Assembly: GCA_964449465.1 (NCBI GenBank)
Contig: CAYVBK010000020.1
Coordinates: forward strand, 26,510-90,509
DNA from: CAYRXM01 sp964449465
GTDB lineage: Bacteria > Chloroflexota > Anaerolineae > JAFGEY01
DNA: 64,000 nt
Direction of reading: 5' to 3'
Position 1 is the stretch's first letter; each line of letters begins with the position of its first letter. The notes beneath the pieces are model-generated. The model was given only the letters and a program-made list of their open reading frames with translations. It was not told the origin of the DNA and did not search any database. This document shows positions 58,949-64,000 of this stretch, in pieces. The translations under genes were made by a program, and so were the position numbers.

Positions 58949-59419
58949 TTATTCCCAGATCAGTCCACCGTGATAGATCAACTCATAGACGCGAATGTCC
59001 TGGCGCGAGATGCTCTCTTGTCCGGTGAATGAGGTCAGATCGCCTGCGCTGACATCTTGATAGGTCTTGTCGTCCAGGGTATACTCAAATCCGCCCAGAA
59101 ACCGCCCCTGACGGTACATGGACGAAAGGCTGGCCCGAATCATCTGGCCGGCCTCGGCTGCCGAAATCAGCGATGGCTCCAGGATGCGGCCGTAATAGTT
59201 CATCGCCCAGACCGGCCGATTCCGATGATAGACCACTTCCTGGCCGATAAAGTCTGCGCTGCCAAAATAGCTGTCCAGGTAGGCAAAATCGCCGGCAGCG
59301 AATCGCAGATCGTGTGAGGCGGGGCGGCACGAAGGGCTTTTGACGCCGTCACCCACATAGGTGGCGGCTTTGGCCTGGACGATAAATGTGTGCAGTTGTT
59401 CCAGATTCCAATCGTTCAT
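58949..59419 (-). CDS. DUF5680-like protein
   Basis: The 156-residue protein contains the stretch FAYLDSYFGSADFIGQEVVYHRNRPVW and MNYYGRIL near residue 85, which I recognise as the core of the DUF5680 family. No function is known. GAGGTAGAA precedes the ATG at 59419; the frame is open to 59473 but overlaps the transglutaminase gene. The short spacings on both sides place it in an operon with it and the DinB-like gene. Confidence 0.7.
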   Translation of the reverse strand: MNDWNLEQLHTFIVQAKAATYVGDGVKSPSCRPASHDLRFAAGDFAYLDSYFGSADFIGQEVVYHRNRPVWAMNYYGRILEPSLISAAEAGQMIRASLSSMYRQGRFLGGFEYTLDDKTYQDVSAGDLTSFTGQESISRQDIRVYELIYHGGLIWE

Positions 59420-59432
59420 TTCTACCTCGCTC

Positions 59433-60749
59433 TCAGGCATCGTACCAGTCGGATGGGATGTGCAGCCGCTCATCGGCTTGATAGAGGGCGCGTAGTTCGA
59501 CCATCGTCTCGCTGCCGCCCTGGGTGAGCATGGCCAGGCGATCCATCAATTCCAGCTCCGGGTCGGCGCCCTCGGCCAAAAAGCCAAAGCCCCAATCCCA
59601 GGGCAAAATTTCTACCTTGTTCTGCGCCAGAATATCGCGAATCAGGTTGCCGCACACAAAATCCAGCCCGTGCATGTCGAAAATGCCAAACAGGTCGGGG
59701 TTGACACCTTGCTGGCGGCACATTTGCCAGGCCTGCCCGGCGACGATGAACTGGTCGCGCGGCACATCCAGTGGATCGAACGAGATTTGTAATGTTTTGC
59801 ACTGCAATTCGTCCAATTGCGGGTCTACCAGCACCCAGCGGTTTTGAGCGGCGCTCCAGTATTCGCAGACCCAGTGATCCTCATAGTGATTGGGCAAAAA
59901 ATAGGCGCCAAAACCGCAACGGGCGCGTGCCGGCACTCCTTTGTAGCGCAACATGGCACAGAGCATGGTTGAAAAATCGCGGCAGTTGGAGACCAGTTTT
60001 TTGTCCAATGCCCGCGCTTCGGCCAGGGGGCGGCGTTCCAGTTCCAGGATGCGCGCCAGTTTTGGCACGATAGAGCGGGTTTGCACCTCTTGTTTGCGCT
60101 CCTCGCTCAGCGATACGCCATACCGCTCGGCCCAAAAGATGTGCAGCATCAAGCCCTGCACGGTTTGCACCAGGGCGGGCAGGTCGGCGGGCAGCCGCTC
60201 GAACAGGCGGGCAAAGCGGCGCGGGTTGGTCATGGGGCCGGGGCAGGCATAGTAGACCAGAGGATCGTCGCTCTGATTGTCCAGCCAGATGCGCACAGCC
60301 CAGGCATGCTCTGGATAGTGCCAGAATGTGTTGGCAGCGGCAACATGCCACAGCGGCCCGGTGCCCCAGGGAAATTGCACCTCGGACAGAAATTCGTCTT
60401 CCGGTATGGATTGGAGCATTTCGATGGCTTGCGTAAAAGAGCGTTCGGCGTCGGCCAGCACCTGCTCCAGGGGCCAGTCTTGGCGCTCTTGATAGGTTTG
60501 GGCGTTCATCTGGTCAATGCTGCTCCAGTCGGCAAAGGCGGGTTCGCCGCGCCGGATCTGGGCCAGCCAGCGCACCATGCGCTCTTCCCAGGCGGTCAGG
60601 TGGGTGATGACGTCCTTGACCGACCAGAGGCCTTGCACGCCGGGTTGGATTGTTTGTGCGGCGGTCAAAGGGCGCACTAATGCATCAAATTTCTGGCGTT
60701 CGGAACGGGCCAGTTCTAACAGCCTGGTCTTGTTCATTTCTTCAGACAT
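59433..60749 (-). CDS. ClbS/DfsB-like domain fused to a transglutaminase-like domain
   Basis: The 438-residue protein has an N-terminal four-helix bundle (MNKTRLLELARSERQKFDAL, then WSVKDVITHLTAWEERMVRWL near 42) typical of ClbS/DfsB proteins. A transglutaminase-like domain follows, with the catalytic Cys in NCRDFSTMLCAMLR near 254, His in EDHWVCEYW near 291 and Asp in LVDPQLDEL near 307. The first domain in ClbS protects against colibactin; whether that applies here is unknown. GGAG lies before the ATG. It is the first gene of the minus-strand run down to 53749. Confidence 0.75.
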   Translation of the reverse strand: MSEEMNKTRLLELARSERQKFDALVRPLTAAQTIQPGVQGLWSVKDVITHLTAWEERMVRWLAQIRRGEPAFADWSSIDQMNAQTYQERQDWPLEQVLADAERSFTQAIEMLQSIPEDEFLSEVQFPWGTGPLWHVAAANTFWHYPEHAWAVRIWLDNQSDDPLVYYACPGPMTNPRRFARLFERLPADLPALVQTVQGLMLHIFWAERYGVSLSEERKQEVQTRSIVPKLARILELERRPLAEARALDKKLVSNCRDFSTMLCAMLRYKGVPARARCGFGAYFLPNHYEDHWVCEYWSAAQNRWVLVDPQLDELQCKTLQISFDPLDVPRDQFIVAGQAWQMCRQQGVNPDLFGIFDMHGLDFVCGNLIRDILAQNKVEILPWDWGFGFLAEGADPELELMDRLAMLTQGGSETMVELRALYQADERLHIPSDWYDA

Positions 60750-60903
60750 GGTATTCTCCTGTCAAATTCAAATCAAATTCAAAGAGTTTGATGATACGAT
60801 ACATTCTCGGTATTCTCAGCGACTCGATTATATTGAGGGTGTGTGGGGCAAGAGACACCCAAACGACGCCCAAACGATGCTGCGTTGAAATGGGTTTTGG
60901 GAC

Positions 60904-60909
60904 TATAAT
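60904..60909 (+). promoter_or_regulatory. Probable -10 box of the small lipoprotein gene
   Basis: A perfect TATAAT lies 40 bp before the ATG at 60949. No good -35 box is at the usual distance, so activity is uncertain. Nothing else is seen in the ~200-bp divergent gap. Confidence 0.4.
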
Positions 60910-60948
60910 GGAACTGTCTGATGGTCAATTTTTCATCAAGGAGGAAAA

Positions 60949-61524
60949 ATGTATACCTGTAAGCACTTGGGCAAATGGTTGATCGGTTTGATGTTGGCAG
61001 TGATTTTGTCGGCCTGCCAGGCGGCTCCAACAGCCGGACCCGGCGTGGCCAGCCCGACAACGGCCTCTACGCAGGCCCAGTTTTCCGACCCGTTTGCGTA
61101 CTGCGAGGCCGTCGGGGATATTGATGTGCCAGACGCACGGTACATCGGCACTGCCGTTCCCGACGAGATTGTTCAGGACTTGAGAAAAAAGGCCGGCATC
61201 GCAACCGATGTGCCGTCCGAATGGGTGACAGCCGGGACAGTTTGGCGATGTATGGACCGCCAGGTTTGGGCCTGCTTTGTGGGCGCCAATTTGCCATGTT
61301 CAGAGAAAGCGGATGTCAGCTCGACCCCGCAGCCGACGCTGAATGATTTTTGCAAGTCGAATCCCCAGGCCGACGCGATTCCGGCGAGCGTCACTGGCCG
61401 CGCCACGATCTATGACTGGCGTTGCAGCGACGGCGCTCCTCAGGTGGTCAGACAACTTGTGACGCCGGATGCGCGAGGTTTTCCGGCGGATTTCTGGTAC
61501 CCCATCGTCCGTCCCTTTCAATAA
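60949..61524 (+). CDS. Small secreted lipoprotein
   Basis: The 191-residue protein has a signal peptide and lipobox LSACQ (Cys23), a short Ala/Pro/Thr linker and a globular part with seven cysteines (for example WRCMDRQVWACFVGANLPC near 100), probably disulphide-bonded. I do not recognise a family. AAGGAGG lies before the ATG. It is the only plus-strand gene between 50310 and the right edge. Confidence 0.7.
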   Translation: MYTCKHLGKWLIGLMLAVILSACQAAPTAGPGVASPTTASTQAQFSDPFAYCEAVGDIDVPDARYIGTAVPDEIVQDLRKKAGIATDVPSEWVTAGTVWRCMDRQVWACFVGANLPCSEKADVSSTPQPTLNDFCKSNPQADAIPASVTGRATIYDWRCSDGAPQVVRQLVTPDARGFPADFWYPIVRPFQ

Positions 61525-61543
61525 ACTATGTCCTGTCAATCGC

Positions 61544-61891
61544 TCATCGCGTCTGCCGGATTTGATCCAGGGTGGCGCGGGCGTGTGGCACAAAGCCGAA
61601 AAAGCGGGCCAGTTTGGCGCAGTCGGCATAGTCGGCGCAGTGGGCGCAGTTGATCGCGCCGCGCTGGATGCCGCAGGTGCGAATGTCGCACTCGGCGCAG
61701 TGGCGGCACTTGAGACCTTGCACCACGCAGCCGTCGCAGGCCACATCATCGGTAGTCATTTGCGACACGCCGTATTCCTGTCGCCATTGATCTCTCACCC
61801 GGCGCAGGGCGGCATAGTCGTTGGCCTGGGTAGCCACATAAGCCGGGCAGTCGGTGCAGGTCAGTCCACAAAAAGCAATCATGTGGGTCAT
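61544..61891 (-). CDS. DUF3795 cysteine-rich protein
   Basis: The 115-residue protein opens IAFCGLTCTDCPAYVATQAND, the DUF3795 signature, and has further cysteine groups CDGCVVQGLKCRHCAECDIRTCG near 52 and CAHCADYADC near 81. The family probably binds metals such as zinc; function is unknown. AAGGAG precedes the ATG at 61891, and a second ATG follows three codons later. It starts 12 bp after the next upstream gene. Confidence 0.82.
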   Translation of the reverse strand: MTHMIAFCGLTCTDCPAYVATQANDYAALRRVRDQWRQEYGVSQMTTDDVACDGCVVQGLKCRHCAECDIRTCGIQRGAINCAHCADYADCAKLARFFGFVPHARATLDQIRQTR

Positions 61892-61903
61892 TCGAGTCTC
61901 CTT

Positions 61904-62587
61904 TCAAATGAGGGTTGGGAGCGCAGCCAGGGCGCGTTGAAGGATGGCCTGGCGGCGCCGATCGGTGGTGGTGGCCTGGAGGCGTTTGGCGGCGCGCTCG
62001 CAGGCCGGCAAAGCGTAGGCTATTTCGGCGCGGGCGGCGGGGTGGTTCACCTCGCCCAATGCCAACATGGTATAATAAAAAGGATAACCTGTCCAGCGGC
62101 CCCGCCCATCGCGCCGCTGCGAGAGTAGTTGGATGCGTCGCTCGATGATGGGGGTGTGTTCTATTTCGCCGCCGGCGGCCAGGTAGCGCAGCAGGGCTAT
62201 ACCCGAGTGAGCGCACTCGCCCATCTGACACGAGTCGGCAAAACAGCGGGTGGTCAGCCAGCGGTGGGTGTGTGTGAGCATGTCGTGTACATCGGCCAAC
62301 CCTGTGCCCAGCAAGAGCAAGGCGCGTGCCGCTTCGGCGGTGAGGACGTGACGAACGGCCAGGCGGGTGTGCAGTTTTTCGCCACTGAACAGGCAGAGCG
62401 GCAGGCTGAGGTCTGCTTCGGTGGGCGCAAACATGCCCGCCTCTGGCCCGGTCAACGTTTGGCGGCCGATCAGCCAGCGCATGGTTTCCTCTATGTGCGC
62501 TCCCGACAGCGGACATTGGTCGAACAAGGCTTTGTCAACTGTGTCCAGCGTGACGGCCAAGCTGTGGGGGGTGACCAAAGGGGTCAT
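61904..62587 (-). CDS. Hypothetical alpha/alpha-toroid-like protein
   Basis: The 227-residue helical protein contains RDGRGRWTGYPFYYTMLAL near 155, similar to the short repeats of prenyltransferase and squalene-cyclase toroids. No catalytic motif such as DXDD is present, and it is far shorter than a cyclase. Cysteines in CFADSCQMGEC near 116 could bind a metal. AAAGGAG precedes the ATG. It is likely cotranscribed with the DUF3795 gene. Confidence 0.6.
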   Translation of the reverse strand: MTPLVTPHSLAVTLDTVDKALFDQCPLSGAHIEETMRWLIGRQTLTGPEAGMFAPTEADLSLPLCLFSGEKLHTRLAVRHVLTAEAARALLLLGTGLADVHDMLTHTHRWLTTRCFADSCQMGECAHSGIALLRYLAAGGEIEHTPIIERRIQLLSQRRDGRGRWTGYPFYYTMLALGEVNHPAARAEIAYALPACERAAKRLQATTTDRRRQAILQRALAALPTLI

Positions 62588-62621
62588 GGGGTGCTCCTTT
62601 CTGCAAGGATAAAGGCTTGGT

Positions 62622-63827
62622 TCAAAAACGACGATCAGCAGGTATTTTTTTTGGTTTGGGCAGCCGCTCTTGACATTCCTTGATCAGTTGCCTGATATTG
62701 TCATCACTAAAAATTCGTTTTGTGGCTTGAAGAGAGGCGCGCAGCCTGTCCAGTTCTGCAAGGATGAGCGGCGCGCTCTGGTTTCTTTTTTCGACGAGGG
62801 TGCGCAGCACCCAGCAGGTATGATGGTTCAGCCATTTGTCTTGTGAAAGCAGGCCGACGAGTGCAGGGATGGCGTCCAGCAGGTCGGCACCGTGAGAGGC
62901 CGAGACGACCAGGTAGTACAGCGCCAGAATTTGAATAGGCCACGGGTCATAGCGCGAGTGGTCATAACCGCGATCGTATTTGAGGGTCTGGCCGCTGTCT
63001 TTTAAGGCCAGTTCCAGCAGCACAGCGACCAGTTCGGCTTTGCGCACTTTTTTCCGCATTTGGGCTTGCAGGAAGTGCAGTGCGTTTCTGGTGATGTGCA
63101 GCATATCGAATACCGGCGCATCGCCCGTGCCAATGCCGATGGCCAGCTGCGCCGTGGCCATTCGTATCACCGGGGCGGGGTGGTGGAGCAATTCGCGGCT
63201 CAGCGAGTCCCAATCGCCCTGGGCAACCCAATGATTAAAGCGCGTTTCGAGGGCATATCGCTGAATGTGCCAGTTTGGTGTAGGGCGTTGCAAGATGGCG
63301 GTGCAGTCGGCCAACAGCGTGTCATAGCGGCGACCAAGTTCGTCAAGTTCGGCGCACGCCGTCTCCAGCTTGGCGTCCAGGCCTTGCGGCGCAACGCGCG
63401 TGGTCAGGTCATAGTTGTCATCTACAAACGCCTTGATGAGTTGACCCGGCGCGTTGGGCAGCACATTCTCCGAGCCAGCCAGCAGCCGTTCCAGGAAATC
63501 CTTTACCGTCAGTGGACTGTAACGGCGCACGGTGAGGGTCTCGCAGGGTGGATCCATAAAGTATTCGCCTGCATCGTCATAGTGGTTGTAATAATAGTAT
63601 GTGCCGCAAAGGTCGCATTGGAGCAGGCGGGTGATGCTGCTGGCGTAGCGGTGCGTCCCCTCGTCGGCTATTTCCAGAACAATGCGCAGTTCATTGACCT
63701 GAGGCGGCATGTGTTTGGAACCTTCTGACTCGATGTTCTCATTCACTTGCTGCGGGATATTCTCGCAGCGCGGGCAGTCGGCGATAGAGATATAGCGGCA
63801 GGGCGGTTCGGCAGGTATGTTGGTCAT
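62622..63827 (-). CDS. Zinc-finger-like and HEAT-like repeat protein
   Basis: The 401-residue protein opens with ISIADCPRCENIP (a CxxC pair) and has a second CDLCGTYYYYNHYDD knuckle near 73, typical of zinc-binding segments. The rest is helical with HEAT-like pairs (for example MATAQLAIGIGTGDAPVFDML near 220 and LLDAIPALVGLLSQDKWLNHH near 318). It probably binds other proteins. The ATG at 63827 is the first with family-like sequence; upstream frame runs into repeats. No clear ribosome site is visible, so the start is tentative. Confidence 0.6.
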   Translation of the reverse strand: MTNIPAEPPCRYISIADCPRCENIPQQVNENIESEGSKHMPPQVNELRIVLEIADEGTHRYASSITRLLQCDLCGTYYYYNHYDDAGEYFMDPPCETLTVRRYSPLTVKDFLERLLAGSENVLPNAPGQLIKAFVDDNYDLTTRVAPQGLDAKLETACAELDELGRRYDTLLADCTAILQRPTPNWHIQRYALETRFNHWVAQGDWDSLSRELLHHPAPVIRMATAQLAIGIGTGDAPVFDMLHITRNALHFLQAQMRKKVRKAELVAVLLELALKDSGQTLKYDRGYDHSRYDPWPIQILALYYLVVSASHGADLLDAIPALVGLLSQDKWLNHHTCWVLRTLVEKRNQSAPLILAELDRLRASLQATKRIFSDDNIRQLIKECQERLPKPKKIPADRRF

Positions 63828-63865
63828 AGGGCAATGGCCTGTTCCAGTCAGTTGAATGGGTGATG

Positions 63866-63891
63866 AGGCTGGCACGCCCACGTGCCAGCCT
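63866..63891. repeat. Perfect 11-bp hairpin (TGGCACG type)
   Basis: AGGCTGGCACG and CGTGCCAGCCT flank a CCCA loop. The core TGGCACG/CGTGCCA recurs at 34277-34310 and, with a mismatch, at 2497-2526. No T-run follows here. Confidence 0.55.
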
Positions 63892-63949
63892 TGCCGCACG
63901 GACGCTGCCACGCAGGGTGGTGTGCGGCACTTGTCAGCAGAATTTATCT

Positions 63950-64000
63950 CTAGGAGACCGCTGAAAAAGTCTATTTTTACCACAAAGGACACCGAGAACA
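63950..64000 (+). mobile_element. MITE-like palindromic element, copy 6 (cut by the window edge)
   Basis: It begins CTAGGAGACCGCTGAAAAAG and continues with the left arm (ACCACAAAGGACACCGAG) to the last base of the window. Confidence 0.7.

Noticed and set aside
63828..63992. N-terminal extension of the HEAT-like gene starting SFVVKIDFFSGLL
   Set aside because: These residues are the translation of the palindromic element and flanking hairpin. The same VKIDFFS string appears wherever the element is read in this frame.
1..64000. tRNA, rRNA, CRISPR, prophage, integron or transposase genes
   Set aside because: None was recognised by reading both strands; no regularly spaced repeats and no DDE or tyrosine recombinase motifs were seen. 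A dedicated search could still find a diverged RNA gene.

Overview
The window reads as chromosomal DNA of a free-living bacterium, most likely a member of the Chloroflexota (Anaerolineae-like). The reasons are the mix of large GAF/PDZ sensor kinases, P/T-rich lipoproteins, a two-subunit glycine decarboxylase, a TrpB2-type tryptophan synthase, a T-box leader and many intergenic palindromic repeats. This placement is inference; no rRNA or other marker gene lies in the window. I saw no tRNA, rRNA, CRISPR array, prophage or transposase.

Layout. 1-2400 (+): tail of a secreted protein, an EamA-type exporter, glutamate formimidoyltransferase and a four-cluster ferredoxin. 2557-4707 (-): a glycosyltransferase and a metallophosphoesterase. 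4760-15904 (+): a phosphate-response locus with a sensor kinase, PstS-like lipoprotein, SurE, PhoB-type regulator, pstS, pstC, pstA, pstB and phoU, with an arsenate-reductase-like gene on each side of phoU. Direct repeats of TTAAC type with an exact 11-bp period lie before the kinase, before pstS and in front of the divergent glycosyltransferase operon, and look like PhoB/PhoP operators. 15996-19653 (+): an orphan module of two paralogous binding proteins (one fused to a VWA domain) and a membrane coiled-coil protein. 19824-23040 (+): gcvH, gcvPA, gcvPB. 23112-24689 (-): a triple-GAF protein. 25034-32425 (+): efp, two class-III aminotransferases, a CPT-like kinase, a zinc alcohol dehydrogenase, a TrkA-type protein, an M50-like membrane protein and a sugar isomerase/epimerase. 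32493-34231 (+): a tryptophan T-box and trpB2.

34629-49912 is almost entirely on the minus strand: a giant sensor kinase, a PdtaS/PdtaR (ANTAR) pair, a NarX/slipin/NarL-type operon, a lipoprotein with a duplicated domain, isoaspartyl peptidase, two ParA ATPases and a polyprenyl synthase. An acyl carrier protein gene (+) diverges from the last of these through back-to-back promoters. 50439-53660 (-) is an arginine operon (hicB-like gene, argG, argH) behind a leader with a strong promoter, two short Arg-codon-rich ORFs and two intrinsic terminators, which I read as tandem transcription attenuators. 53749-63827 holds a six-hairpin glycosidase, a UROD-like protein, DinB-type fusions, a transglutaminase fusion and several conserved hypotheticals.

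Two intergenic repeat families stand out. One is a ~130-140 bp palindromic element with CTAGGAG/CTCCTAG ends (five copies plus one cut by the window edge), three copies of which supply the stop codon of a neighbouring gene. The other is a short GGTTGAG..TCGAAACC repeat. The observations I would check first are the tandem arginine attenuators, the Pho-box arrays with the arsenate-reductase/phoU arrangement, the Trp T-box with two terminators, the orphan binding-protein/VWA module and the mobile palindromes.
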